Assembly: GCA_022385755.1 (NCBI GenBank)
Contig: MU278352.1
Span: 806,001-870,000 of the forward strand
DNA from: Trametopsis cervina
Taxonomy: Eukaryota; Basidiomycota; Agaricomycetes; Polyporales; Irpicaceae
DNA length: 64,000 bases
Reading direction: 5' to 3'
The notes beneath the pieces are model-generated. The model was not told the DNA's origin. It saw nothing but the letters and a program-made list of their open reading frames with translations, and did not search any database. Shown here piece by piece: positions 46,158 to 59,665 of this stretch (positions within the stretch are counted from its first letter, which is position 1; the number at the start of each line of letters is the position of its first letter). The position numbers and the translations under genes are program-made.

Positions 46158-49100
46158 TCAGAGACATGCGAACTTCGACTTGCGGCGCTGAAGCTCGTCC
46201 ATACGAGTATCGAGTTGCTGGCGGGCGCGTTCCTTCGCACGACGTTCCTCGTCGAGCCGACTCTCGAGCGTCTGCTTTTCCTCGACGACCGACTTGCGGA
46301 CGTTGACGACCTCGACCTTCGCCTCGTGCAGCTCCTGACGCAAAGTTGTTATCTGTGTTGTGAGGTTATCGCGCTCGCGGGCAATCTCTGTCGCCTGCAT
46401 GCGGGCTTTGCGCACTAGAATAGAAATTAGCGAGGACGTTTTGCCTTAGCAATGAATTGACGTACGGTTCTTTTCCGCGTCAGCCAACGAAGTCTCGAGC
46501 GTAGCGACCATATCCATATGCGCCTGCAAATCGCTCTCACAGTGCGTCAACTGCTTGTTCAGCGTCTTGATCATAGTCTCCTGCTCCTCAAGCTGCTTGG
46601 CCTGCTCCTGGACCTGAGCGACGAGCTTGGGATCAGCGCCCCCAGGGAGTGTCGATCCAGCGACCGATGTAGCAGGAGTGGATGCGTTATCCGAGAAGTC
46701 GATGCTGCGGGCAGACGACGGTGACATGGGGCCAGACGAGCTCGTGCTTCCGTGCGGCTCGTGCATAGACTTGAGCGTAGGGGGAATGGCGGTCGGTGGG
46801 CTTGGGAGCGGTGTGAGAGGCGGCAACTTCGGCGCAGGGATGCCGTTCGGCCGAGATGCGCCGAGACGCGACGTGCCAGGGGACGGGCTACGCGTGAGTT
46901 GCGTCTGCAGGTCGCGCAGGATGCTGTCCTGCTTGTTCTTCTCGGCCTGCAGCGTGTCCATCTCGTCCTTCGTCTTCTGCAGGTTCTCCTGCATTTCAGC
47001 GAGGACGGAACGGTGCTTCTCGAGCTCCTCGACAAGGCTCTCGCGCTTCGACGCCTCAGTGACGAGCGCAGATGTCTTGTTGCGCGTGTCGTCGAGTTCT
47101 GAGCGCAGCTGCGAGACTATAGCCGCCAACTCGTCCCGTTCGGCATGCACAGCCGACAGGTCCTCATGCAGTGAGTCGAGAAGGTCAGTCTTCTCGCGCA
47201 ACATCGACTCGTATTTCTGACGGGTCTCTTCGCGCGCGACCACATGTTCGTCTGCAGCAGCCTTGTGAGACTCCAGTTCGTCTTGTAGCATGTCGCGCTC
47301 TTGCTGCAGTACTGCTCTCTCCGCCGCATGTCGTGAGTCCAAGTCTGCGATGGTCCTCGCACGAAGAGCTTGTTCAGTTTCGAGCTGCTCCTGTAGTGTC
47401 ATAGTCTCGTCGGCGTGTTGAGCTTCGATCTGCGAGAGCGACTCTGCGAGCTTCGACTTCTCCACTTGCAATAGGTCAATGTCGCGACGCAAAGTGACGA
47501 TCTCCTCATTCTGCTGTTGCTCAAGGTCAGAAAGCGAGGCGGTCAGGCGTGCCTTCTCTTCAGCCAGGAGACGCTCGGTTTGTGCGCGGGACTCCTCAAG
47601 GGCTAGCCTATGCTGCTCCTGGGCGTCGATGAGGTCGGACTGTGCTGCTGCTAGCGCGGCGTGATGTTCAGCTTTCAAACGAGCGATTTCCTGGGCATGC
47701 GAGGCAGCTAATGAGTTGTGCTGGTTCTCAAAGTCGGAGAGCGAGGATTCCAAGCGTGACTTCTCTTTAGCAAGGAGACGATCCGTCTGTTCGCGAGACT
47801 CGTCCAACGCTTGCTTATGCTGCTCCTGGGTAGCCGCGAGCTCAGACTGTGTCGCTTCCAGCGCGGCCTGGTGCTCAGCCTGCAGGCGAGCGATTTCCTC
47901 GGCATGCTCAGCAGCTGTAGAGCTGTGCTTCTCTGCAGCTTCCGAGAGAACAGTTGCGAGTGTCGACTCGTGGCCAGCCTGAAGCTGGGAAACCTTCTCT
48001 TCATGGGCGCGTTCCACCTCTCCAAGGACTGTAGCGTGCTGTTCCTTGGTCTGTTGTAATGACTCCTCCAGTTCCTTGAGAGCAGCCGTAGCACTAGAGT
48101 GGTCTTCCCGGGTACGTTCGAGCTCAGCCGTAAGTCGGGCAGCCTCGGCCTCAGCGTCCTCACGAAGCTTCTTGATCTCCGTAGCGTGCGCCTCAGTAAG
48201 TTGAGATAGCTCGGCCTTGTGTGCGTCAGCCTGACTTGTCAAGATGCGCGTGTGCTCCGTCTGTAACTTCTCCAAAGCTTCCGTGTGAGCGAGCTCGTTC
48301 TCGTGCAGGACAGCCGAATGATCCGCCTTAAGACGCTGGACGTTACTGCGATGCTGCTCCTCTTTCGACGCCAACAGCTCGGTGTGCTCATCCTTAAGCT
48401 TCTGCAAATCGGTAGTAAAGTTGCTCTCCTTGTTCGCGATAGCGGCTGCGTGCGCATCCTGCAACTCCTTCAGAGCCTGTTCTTGAGCAGACTGCGTCTG
48501 AGTGAGCGACCCTTCCCGCGCGATCTCGGCGAACTGCAAAGCACGTGCATGCTCGTCCTTCAGCCTCTCCAGAACGGTGGCCGCGTCGGCAGCTTGCTTC
48601 TCCAGCGCCTGCGCATGATCCTGCCGCAGCTTGACAAGGGCCTCGTAGTACTCTTCCTCGGTACGCTGCAAGGTACTGGAAGCCTGCTCCTCCTTGCGCT
48701 TGACGGACTCTTGATGGTCGGAGATGAGCTTGACAATAGCGTCGTCGTACTCCTTGCGGATCTGGTCGATGGCCGCAGTATGCTCGTCACCCCGCTGGCG
48801 CAAGGTTTCGTCGTGTTCCGCCTGGTGCTTGGCAACCACGTCCGCGAGCTCAGCCTGGTGCTTCTCGAGAGCTTCCTTGAGTTCGGCTTCATGCTTCTGA
48901 AGAGCCTCTTGTAAGTGAGCAGCATGTTCAGCACGTGCACTCTCGAGTGTCTTCACGACCTCTTCGCTGCGCTTCTTCAGCTCCTCCTCATGTTCCGCCT
49001 TGAGACTACCAAAGGCTTCCTCGTGCTCTCGCCTCGCGGTCTCCAGTTGCGCTGACGCATCCGCAAGCTGATCGCAGAGAGTTTGGAATGCACTATCATG

Positions 49101-52100
49101 CTCAGCCTTCGTGCGAATAAGAATAGCATCGACTTCAGCGCTCTTGGCCCTCAGGGCTTCTTCATGCTCCGACTTGGTGCGAGTCAGAAGAGCGTCAACC
49201 TCAGCACTCTTGACTCTGAGTGCTTCTTCGTGCTCCGCTTTGAGAGTCTCCACAGCCGATGCATGTTCCGCTTGTGCCTGCTGCAGCGATCCACTGAGTT
49301 CTGCTTCTCGGCGCTCAAGCTCCTCGAGCTTGGCGAGATCTTCTGTATGCTTCACATGCAGACCCTCGATCTCGTTCGACATGTTGAGCGCCTAGGAGAA
49401 ATGTGCGTCAGTCATTGAGAATACGCAGTACAAGCACATCAATGTACCTGATCTCGGGAGAGCACAGTGAGTTCATCGTGATGACGCCGGACTTGGCCAA
49501 GCTCGGCGTGGAGCTTATCAACCGCCTCTCGATGGGCTTCCTCCTTCTGTGCCATGGACCTGCCAAACGATGCGGTAAGTTTTCGTAATATGAGGCACAA
49601 CGAATACCAAGAACCGACCTCATCAACTCGTTCAGCCTCTGCGAAGAATCATCCGACGGCGACGGGATTCCATCCAACGTATGGCGCAACTCCTGGAACT
49701 GGTTCATAGTCTTCGGCGAGAGGTTCACGCCAAGATGCGAGTCTCCATTCATTACGATCTCGGCCGACGGGCCCGGCAGCCCATCAACGACCGACGACGT
49801 CTTCTCCGCCCGCTCCTTCTCGCTCAACGACTGCTCGAGCACCGTAATCTCGTTCTCGCGCTCCTTCAGCACCTCCTGCAGACGCATGATCTCCTGCTCG
49901 AGACTCTGCACGGACCGCTCGTGCGGGCTGACGTTGAGCGAGAGGTTCGGCCGGGAGTGGTGCGACGAGTGCGAGACGGAGCTACTCGTGCTGTGGCTTG
50001 AGATAGAAGCCTTGCGCGACCTGGCTGAGGACAGCTCCTGCGACAGCGATACAGAGTGCGAGGCAGATCTACATCGCCCATGTCAGCTCCCAACCTCTCA
50101 TCTAATGCTCATTGAAATCAAACATACCTCGTATGCAGAGACTCCATAGAAGCGGGATGTCTGTAAAGAAGACGCCTGCTTGAGCCGTTGAACTGGACGT
50201 CTGCCCCATCGCGCGACGCGCCCCTGACCATTCGTCTCCGAGGAGAGGACGCCTCAGCTGGCCGCTCGGGGGATTCGGACAACGGAGTCGGAGGAATAGA
50301 AGCATTCACCTTGGCTTCCTGAAGCTGGGCCGCCAGGTCCGCGATCTCGCGCAACGCGTCACGGTACTTGGCAGACACAGAAGACAGGTCCGCGAGCGTA
50401 GCCGTGTGCGTCTGCTGCAGCGCGATGAGCTGCGCCTCGGCTGTGTTCTCGGGCTCGTTTATCGAGGATACCTCGGATTTGTTCGACGCGATGCTCGCGA
50501 CCTCTAGGTTCTTGCGGGCCTCCGAGACGTCGTTCACGATGATGCCCAGCCGCTCGCGCGTCTCGGCGGCAACCTTGAGTGCTTCTTCGCGCTCACGCAA
50601 TTCAGCTTCCATCTTCTGTATCTTCTGCTCACGCTCCTCGAGGTCGCTCCGCCAGCCTTCGCCGTCCCGTTGGATGTTCTCGAGTCGCGCTTCGAGCAGC
50701 CTGACCTCTTCCCTCCGCGCTTCGCAGTCCGCCTCGAGACGCTCGACGCTTTGTTGCAGAGACAGCACTGACTCATCAGACTTGGCCAGACGAGCCTCGA
50801 GGTCGATGATATACTGAGAAGAATGTGATTCGGTGTCCCTGAACTTGGAAAGCTCGCGCTTGAGATCTGTAATGGAACCACTTGACGAGAGGCTGTCTTC
50901 GTTGAAGAGCTTCACTTTCTCCTCCAGATCGCGTATATACGCCTAACAACCCAAACATAAGCCCATCATCTACCATCTCAACGTTAAAAAAAACATACCT
51001 CAGTAGACTGCTCCCTCTCAGAAAGCTTCGCAACCCTCGCCCGCAGCTCCGCAACATACATCTCCGTAGTCGCATGCCTCTCCGCCAGCTGATTCAGCTC
51101 AACCTCCTTCTCATCAACAAGATCATTCGTATGCCTCAACGCCGCGCGGTTCAGACTAAGCTCCGCCTCCATCGCACTAATCGTCTTCTCATACTCCTCA
51201 ATAACAGGCCCCACGATCTCCTCATACTTCGCCGTCCCGCCGACCGCGCCCCCGCTCGCGCGCTGCTTCTCGGCCAGCTCGCGGCGCAGGCGCGTGAGCT
51301 CCTCCGTGCGCTCCATGTACTTCTCGCGCATCTCCTCGTAGTTGTTGCGCAGCTCGACGACCTGCGCGTGTGTCTTCTTCGACGGCGACATCTGCTCCGC
51401 GACCTCGCTCTCGCCGATCGTCGACAACGTGTGCGCGCCGCCCTCCTTGAGCCCCTTGACCTCCTTCCTTAGCCTCGTCACCTGCGCCTGCAGCCACTCG
51501 ACGTCGTCCCACCCGTCCTCCTTCTCGTTCACGACCGCGCGATTCTTGATGTTGCGCGCGCGATTCGCGTACTTGAGCGTGTTCACCGTCTCGTTCGCGT
51601 TCCACTCTGCCGGACTGACGCACGCGATCATGAGCGTGTGTGCGTTTCCGCCGAGCGAGTCTTGCAGCAGCCGGGTGAGTTTCGAGTCGCGGTACGGGAT
51701 ATATGAGGCCGTGTTCGACTTCGCTCGCGAGGGGTCTCCCAGGGCAGAGATGACATTTCCCAGCGCCAACAGACCGCTGTTGATCGAAATGCCCTCCTTG
51801 ATACGTTCGCCCGCAGCAGCCGTGCGCTTCAGCTATTATTGCACCACCAACATCAACAACAACCAACGGCACCAACCAACCAGGAAAAACAGTAACAGTC
51901 AGCCACCCTACACACACTCTGTCGGAAACATAGAAAGAAACAATCAACGCACCCTCTCGGAACCTGCCAAATCGACAAAGTGGAACTTGGACACGACGGT
52001 GACCCACTCCCCATCTCCCTCCGCACCGTTCGCCTGCTGCGCGCTTCCACCAGGGGCCAGACTATGTCTCCGCCCATGATCAGCAGTAAGCATGCCCATC

Positions 52101-53275
52101 GAGCTGCCCGGTCTCGCGGCGCCCCCACGGCCGATCGCAGACGTAAAGCTCGGTGTGCCCGGACGGCCGAACGTCGGCGATCCCACACGGGCACCAGCTG
52201 CGGCGGCGGCCCCGCCGTACATCGTTGACGACGGGCGGGCGAGCCGCGAGGGCGACCGCCCGTTTGGAGGGAGCGGAGAGGAGGAGCGCGGGGGAGGCCC
52301 GGAGCCTGTGTATTTTTTCTGCGTGAGCGTGAGAGAGAATATTGCATGGGAACGCGAGGACTGGGCGTTCATGTCCGTTTCGTTCGTGCGTCTTATGGAG
52401 GTGCCCTGGCGAATCAGGCTGTGGAGAACAGGAAGACAGATGCGCCGTTAGCAACGCGCGTCGAAGCAAAGGAAGAGGAGAGGAGACCCACTTCATGACC
52501 TCGCCCGAGTTCTTCACGTTCACCTCCCGCAAGCCCTCCCACAGAATATGGCCCTGCTTGTCCTCCCTAATCTGCACCAGCGTCTTCGAACCCCCCTCAT
52601 CCCCACTCAACAGATCAATAAGGTCCTCATTATATATCTCAATGAACGAGCCCTTGAGGCTATAATTCCACGCGGTCCCGCGCTCGTCCTTGAGCTCCCT
52701 GCAGCGCATGAATATATGCGAGATCGCCCTAGGAATAATACCCATGAGGTTCGACGGGTCCATGGGGTCCGCATCGAGGTCTATGCCCGTCATAGTGAAC
52801 GTCTTCCCGCTGCTCGTCTGTCCATACGCGAGGATGGTGCAATTGAAGCCCTCGACGAAATGCTCGATGAGCGGCTGCGCAGTGGACGTGAACAGCGAGT
52901 GCTGCGTGCTCGAGGGCCCGTGCACCTGGTCGAAGGTGAACGACTGTTTCTTGCCGGACGCGGAGGAGGAGGGGGACGCGGCGGGGGCGCCGCTGGACCC
53001 GACGGATTGCGGGGCGGACGGGGTCGCATCGATAGAGACGACGGTGGGCGAGACGGCGTTGATGACTGTGCGCTGGAAACGGGCGGGGATGGAGGTCGAG
53101 TCGTGGTTGGTAGGCGGTCGGATACGGACAGCTGGTGAGTGTTTTGCAAAAGCGTCAGTGTCAGTGTCACAGTTCTCTCTACAACAACAACGACGAGGGC
53201 AGAGGGAGGAGGATGGTGGTACGCACCGACTTGGACAGAAGTCGTCGCGCCGTTCGTGGACGGCGACGGCGCCAT
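46158..53275 (-). CDS. Kinesin-4-like motor with very long coiled-coil tail
   Basis: About 2,170 residues in nine exons, from ATG 53275 ([23 protein letters not shown], shown in part) to the stop at 46158. The N-terminal motor has the P-loop GQTSSGKT, switch I NAQSSRSH, switch II DLAGSE and the neck region [14 protein letters not shown]. Together with [20 protein letters not shown] this resembles kinesin-4 (KIF4/KIF21, chromokinesin). A Pro/Gly/Ser-rich insert of about 85 residues sits between FSLTLTQ and [10 protein letters not shown]. The rest is coiled coil, most of it in one exon of nearly 1,000 codons (49,390-46,460) built on repeated 'EHEEAL'-like heptads, followed by a Ser/Pro-rich linker ([10 protein letters not shown]) and a final coiled coil. 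Kinesin-4 motors act in spindle midzone or microtubule length control. The exact subfamily is not certain. Confidence 0.88.
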
Positions 53276-56160
53276 GGCAGTAATGTACAGAACGCGTTGA
53301 GCAGCCTCAACGACTTGGACGTCGTAGGGACAGGCAGGTGGGTGAGTTAGTGGTTTGTTGCCGCCCGCACGGTAGCGTGCGTTACGCAGGTGAAGCCCTT
53401 GTCCCTGTCACGATTAGTCAGCACGGTCCCGGACGTTGATGAAGGTTAGAAACGGTTTGTAAGGGGACTACAAACTTTCGTTACGAGACTACAGATGGCG
53501 TTTGATTTGTTTGATGGCAGTCGCGCTTCGCCTTGCTGCCCATCAGAAAGTCTGGCTTGCGCGGGCTCTCTGTTTGCCTTGACGACGAAGCTGCAGCGTT
53601 GCAACCTCTGCTGTGGTGTCTAAAAAGCCTCTCACGTCATCCCAGCAGCATATGGCACGGTCTGCGGGTCCGATAATCCATGTCCCTTGCGTCTGTGCAC
53701 TTCACCACTGAAAACGGCTGCAAGAACTCTTGAACTCTCTTAGAGTTTTACATGGACTCAGAACTCTATCTTAAGAACTACACCTCCCCACGAAAAGCAT
53801 ATACGACACGGCCATGTATTCCATCTCGAACAGCGCGTCGGGTTCTGTTTCTGTTTTGATGACGGGTTTCATCCCTCCCACGCATGCTTAGCCTCCGACG
53901 CTCTGGCAATACAGACCTCCCAACAATTTTGGTGGTTCTAGATCGTCGCGGATGATGGCGTCGCTGGACGCTTGGTCCGTCCTGCTGCCGAGGTGCGGCA
54001 CTCATCAAGAGGGAAGTGCTGCATAGTGCTCGTGGTTGGCTCGTGACCAGAGTTCGAAGTGAGTACCATGACATAGCACTCGTCGAAATTGCGCTGAGGC
54101 ATTTGCAGTTCGTTGTTCACAGCGATACGCGGGCCCCGGGACCTCTCCCCGGACGATTCTACCAAACGCACGGCGGGCTCGCAACGATATCCCATCGTTG
54201 GTTCCGCAAAGGGGCGCAATTCTAAAACCTTCACCCGGCCTCTTCACTCATCCGCCAGATCAACGGAACCTACAATTTATTCCTGAGCCGCGGTGCCCTC
54301 CTTCTGTGCTTCGCCAGTTTGCGTTTACCTCGCTCCCTCCAATCCGACGAGACCAGCAAGGAACACCCTTACCCAAAGCACTCCCAAAGCATGCTGCTCC
54401 TCCCAATCTGAAATCTGAGATGTAGATGTGAGGTAAGCACCCCGGAGATTGCGCATTGCATTGCATTTATGCATGCATGCATGCGCACAGAAACACGATC
54501 GGTCCGCAGGCACGCGAGAACGAAGCACCTCCCCTCCTCCGTCCTCATCCGCTGCACCCAACCGAGGTTAAATTCAAATGGTACAAACCGCACACAACCA
54601 CACAATGCACGGATCGGCAGGTGCGGCACGAGCCAAGGGACGGGGGCGAGGGGCCCAGAACGCGGAAGATGTTTGCGACGGGATCGACATCGACGCGCGA
54701 TCGCTCCGACGGAGGTGTGTGCAGCGTGGACGCTGCGGAACTTGCTGCTGTTGGGGACGGCGACGCTGATAAGAGATGTGTTATGTTTTTTTTTCGGAGT
54801 TGGTGTGTTTTACGTGGGGATGTGGTCGTTCTGTGCGTTCTGTGCGTTTGACAAACGAGCAGCGACGTGCATATATGCACCGAGGGCACGAGACGGTTTA
54901 TGCAGAATGTTTCTAAAGTCGCGGGCTCGCCACCGCTGGAGGGCTCGGGACTCGACAACGTGGGGAAATAAGAATTCGCATTCACCAACTATTCACCATC
55001 CGTCCGACAGAGCCCAGGCCCTGCGTTACGTTTTACTCGAATGTTACCTCAAACACAAGTCAGGAATGACTTCATTACTCTTCGCACACGTACGCGTGTC
55101 AGAACGTCCAAAAAACTCTTCAGGGCGTACGGAGCGCACGGAAGCATAAACCTCGAGATGTGTTTTATAAGTTAGCAGAGTGCCGCACTGGACTGGATGC
55201 ATCTTGGAACGGGCGCAAGGAAAAAGGCCGCGGTGAAGGTTGTCCCGAAATAAGTCAGGGGGTTGCCTTCTCGATACGATCTCGGCATCTCAGTTATCAG
55301 ACAAACTGAATGCACTGAACGACACTCTGCACAATTCATCCTCGGTCCTCGGGAAACGTGTCTCGATAGCCAGCAAACGCGCGATGAGCTGGCAGTGCGG
55401 CTGCTCGTACAGCAGCGTCTGAGCGAGGGTCGTGAATGGCTGACTGACACGGACACCCGTTGTTTCGCGCTCGTTGTTCGCGACGACGACGGCAGCGAAG
55501 AGTGATACTGTATCTGCAGCCAACCACGTTGTGGACAAGGTCCGGAAGGGAAGGGGTGTATAAGCGCAATCAATGAATCATTAGCCGGTGGCACGGTTCT
55601 CTCGACACGACAACTCCAGATGGCCTGGGGCAGATTCAGCACAGAGATTCCAGTCAGTCAGCTCGTTCCAGTACTGTACAGAGCATAATCAAAACACGCA
55701 GCGGGCATTCTGCGCGGACGTTCGAGAGGTTAAAATGCTAAACGCGGGCACGCGTTGGTTGGGCCCAGAGTGCGGTCGTGAGAGCAGCGGCTGTAGGAGG
55801 GATGCTGATGGAGGTCATCTGGCTGGCCCAGATAGCGCTGTTTACTCGTCGCGTACGGATCATGCGCAGACGTCCATTGGCCGCTGCGAGCCATGTACAT
55901 AATGCATTCGTCGCGGCGAGGGTAGTGAATAAGTGCTGAGGGGGTACGCATAACGACTATGGTACGAGTGCATGGACAGATGGAGACAGATGGATGGAGG
56001 CACGGACCGTTTGTATGTGTGCACCGTCTGTTCTGTTCCCGTCGCGCCATCCACGGACGGGTCGAGACCAGCGCGGACGGTTCATCGTGCCCAGGACAGC
56101 CGCTGATTGGCTGCACGCCCGCTTCGGCAACGTCCATCCCACATTCTCCATGAACCCCCC
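53276..56160. other. Long divergent intergenic region between the kinesin and SDR genes
   Basis: About 2.9 kb without a supported gene; the kinesin promoter must lie at its left end. At 54453-54486 there is a run of GCATT then GCAT units. Near 53725-53785 short repeats of GAACTCT and its complement AGAGTT occur. Frames at 54469-55149 (+) and 55730-56239 (-) have biased composition without domains. Confidence 0.4.
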
Positions 56161-56184
56161 TACACACTCCCCGCTCGACCCTCT

Positions 56185-56192
56185 TATATAAA
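56185..56192 (+). promoter_or_regulatory. TATA box of the SDR gene
   Basis: TATATAAA lies 197 bp before the SDR start codon. It is followed by a C-rich, pyrimidine-rich leader (56220-56370), as is common for highly expressed fungal genes. Confidence 0.55.
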
Positions 56193-56381
56193 TTACTCCG
56201 GGGGCACCAAGACGCCAGCTGCTGTTCTCTCCAACACACACCACATCCCCTACCCTACATAAAGCCCCCCTTCTGCGCCCTCCCCCTCGACTCCTCCACA
56301 TCCCTCGCCCCCACCCCCATCCCCATCCCAGCCCCGTGCACCACCACCCCACCCCCTTCTGCGTGTGTGAACCCTGCAACG

Positions 56382-58296
56382 ATGTCCTCAAGACTATTCG
56401 CCCGCGCCCTGCTCCCCTCGCCTTCCTCGTCGTCCGCTGCGGCGGTCATCCCGCGCGCATCCACATCCGCCGCCCGCGCCCGCCTCCCCATGCGCCCCGT
56501 CCTCGGAGCCTCCGTGCGATGGAACAGCGCCGCCGCCGACAAGGCTCGTGCCGCAAAAATCCTCCCCGACTTCTCTCTAGCCGGCAAGGTGCGTTCCCCC
56601 TCTATCCTTCTCTATACCCCGCAGCTGTAGCTCTCGCTTACGCTTGCGCTACACTCGCAGGTGTGTCTCGTAACAGGCGGCGCCCGCGGACTAGGGCTCG
56701 AGTTCTGCCGAGCATTCATCCAATCCGGATGCACATCGCTCGCCATCGTCGATCTCAAAGAGGACGAAGCGTCAGCAGCAGCAGAGGAGCTCATCAAGCA
56801 GGCATGCGGTGCGGACATTTTCCTTTTCTCCCCCTTCCCTCTTCTTCGCTCTTCGCATTCAATTCAGTGCGAGGCGAGGCGATCGTGGGGGGTATAAGTG
56901 GAGAATGCTGATAAGGTGTGAAGTTGACAGTGACATGACCGAGAGCGACTACTCTGTGATCGGGATCGGGTGCGACGTCTCGAGCGAGCTCAGCGTGCAA
57001 CAGGCCTTCCGGCGCGTCATGGACACCTACGGCCGCATCGACAGCGTCGCCGCCTCTGCCGGTGCGTCCCACTCCCGTTTCACATTTCCACCCATCCCAT
57101 CTAACCGATTTTATGTTACGAATATCGCCAGGCATCGTGGAGAACTACACAGCATTCGACTACCCATTCGACAGGATAAAGCGTCTGTACGACATCAACG
57201 TCCACGGCGCGTTCTTCACCGCGCGCGAGGCTGCGCGCAACATGATCCCCCAGGGCGGAGGATCCATCATCTTGGTCGGCAGCATGAGTGCTAACGTGAG
57301 TTGCCAGTTGCTTGCTCTTCCTGTCTTCTTTTTTCCCGTGTTTCCGTCTTTCGTTTCCCGTGTTTGCCGTTTTTGCGTTTCCCCCGCGCTCCGCTTCCCC
57401 ACACTCGTTCGCGTGACCCCGCACGCCCCGCGAAACTGCGATCTGTCATAGCCAGCCCGACGGAGCTTGGCTTGGCTTGACCCTGCATTTGTATACATGC
57501 TCCGGTCGTAGTCGCATCAGCGCCACCGCATCTCCAACTCTCCAACTCCATTTCCTTTACGCATGATTGCCTTCATCCTGCTCCGTGCTCCGAGCTCCGA
57601 GCTCCGAACTAGCTTTGAAGTGGAACCAGGACTGACGTGGCCTGTCTGCACATCTCAGATCGTCAACATCCCGCAACCGCAAACGCCCTACAACGCCGCC
57701 AAAGCTGGTACGCATTCCCCCTTTCCCTCGCGCCATCGTCTATTGGCATGGCAGCAGCAGCAGCTAACGCGCTTCTTTTTCGCAGCGGTGAAACACATGG
57801 CTGCGTCCCTCGCCGTGGAGTGGGCCAAGAAGGGCGTCCGTGTCAACTGCCTCAGGTGAGCTAAGCATCCGAGACCGAAAAATCCGAGTCACATGACACA
57901 CTTTGCGCTGTACGCACGCTCGGCGCGTGACGTCATCGTTCGCGTCGCGTCTTCTTTCCCCGCATTCCCGAGCGCGCCAATGAGTTGAGCTAACGCGGCG
58001 TTCTTTTTTTGCCTTTTATAGCCCGGGATACATGTTGACGAAGCTCACGCGCACGATCTTGGCGCATGATGAGGAGCTCAAGGTTCGTTCCTTCTGCCCG
58101 TGCCCGTAATTCGTGTTTGTGATTGTTAAGTTAACTGAACTTGCGATTGTAGAGGACGTGGGAGAGCCTGACGCCTATGGGCCGCATGGGCGAGCCCGAG
58201 GACCTGTCCGGCGCCATCGTGTTCCTCGCGAGCGACGCGTCGCGCTTCATGACGGGCTCTGAGATCCGTGTGGATGGAGGGTACTGTGTCATCTAA
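56382..58296 (+). CDS. Short-chain dehydrogenase, D-arabinitol 2-dehydrogenase/sorbose reductase-like
   Basis: About 330 residues in eight exons from ATG 56382 to the stop at 58294-58296. The first 50 residues ([17 protein letters not shown] onward) are Arg/Ser/Ala-rich and acid-free, so a mitochondrial presequence is likely. The core is a classical [11 protein letters not shown] (cofactor loop), the Asp of IVDLKED (NAD preference), the catalytic Ser in GSMSAN, YNAAK (Tyr-x-x-x-Lys) and [12 protein letters not shown]. The closest family by memory is fungal D-arabinitol 2-dehydrogenase (ribulose-forming) and L-sorbose/xylulose reductase-like enzymes, which interconvert ketoses and polyols. The fourth intron (about 57296-57657) is unusually long at some 360 nt. 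The substrate cannot be fixed from sequence. Confidence 0.9.
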
Positions 58297-59665
58297 ATTC
58301 GCACGTTACAACCCAACCCAACATGCGACGAACGAACAACAAGTAAACGCAATAAACGCATACATACTCATACAATCAAAATCCCCCCACCCCCACCTTA
58401 CACTTCTTCTGTTTCGGGTTTCCTTTCGGGTCCACCAGGCTGGCTGGCTGCCGTACACAACCAACTTTACACTCAATGCGAATACGATATACAACCGGGC
58501 GCGCGACGAACATTGGAACAGACAGACGAACACTCTCCCCCCACCCCATCCTCAATCCCTCTCTCCCCGCATCACTCGACATCTTGTAATCGATTCACGA
58601 CCCCTAGATCTTTCTACCATAACATACACTATTGAATACCGCTAAGTTACTTCCTCCGACTCCCGGGTCCCCTTGTGCTTCTCCTTGTCCTTCTTTCCTT
58701 TTCTTCTGCGAGGTCTTATCATGTTTTTGTGTGTGTCGCGAGCGGACTGTCTTTTAAAACATAGATTTGGGTCGTCTTCCCCTCTCTCTCTCTCAATCTC
58801 AATCTCTCAATCTCTGACTGTTTTGTGCTTGGCATTCTCGAGACAACTGCTGTACTTATTTATATCAGCTGTAAAATAACCGCTAACCCCTCCAACCCTC
58901 CCTCCCATTGAGTGTCTTGTCCGAGTTCGGTGAGTTTGGGTGAGTCGCGTGCTCATGGCCGAGATCTTTGTTCGAAGACGAGAACGCACGGAGCTCGAAG
59001 TGTGTTCGGTGAACAAAGAGCGTGCCTTACTGTAGTGGCGCGGCCATTTGAATGTGCTTCTAGTGGTTCATGGCCGTGATTCCAGATGCAGATGCACTGC
59101 TTACCCTTATACCCCTACCAGTGGTGGTCACGGGTCACACTTCTTCTGCCATCCCATAACCTGCAAAATCTCTCAGTGTAGAACTAGTTTTGTTAAAAAT
59201 CGGTAAAATTCTGCATAATATTCCTGAGTGTTTCTATTACACATGTATGAACTCTAGCCAGGTTTTGTAAGATAGCACAGAAAGGGAAGTTCAACACAGG
59301 AGGCCGGTTGGCCACCTCGTGACACCCGTCACAAATCAGATCTAACCGCCCAATATAACGAGCACGTGCCCAATACCGCCACAGCATATCTCGCCCAGCG
59401 CTGCTTGGCCGTCCGTCGTTTTTGACCCTCCCTCCGCTTTGACCTCCCCCCACGCGTCGCATCTCAGCACATACCACAGATAGGATCGTAATTCGCTTAT
59501 ATAGCACGGCCTTACGATCCTCTCATACCCTCTACACTTTCCCCTCGCGCATACCACTACCGCGTTCGAGTTCACATTCCCCGCCACATCTTTCGTACCA
59601 CTTCCCCCATTACACATCGCGTTCCCCTCACTCCCTTTCGCGTTCCCAAACACACACACTAAACG
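58297..59665. other. Intergenic region between the SDR and kinase genes
   Basis: About 1.4 kb with no supported gene. A CT/TCTCAA simple stretch lies at 58780-58815. The segment before the kinase start (59540-59660) is C-rich and likely contains its promoter and 5' leader. Confidence 0.4.

Noticed and set aside
54469..55149. 226-codon plus-strand frame in the kinesin-SDR gap
   Set aside because: Begins inside the GCAT simple repeat, is Arg/Cys-rich without motifs, and overlaps another long frame on the opposite strand.
55730..56239. 169-codon minus-strand frame
   Set aside because: Runs across the TATA box and leader of the SDR gene and has no recognisable domain.
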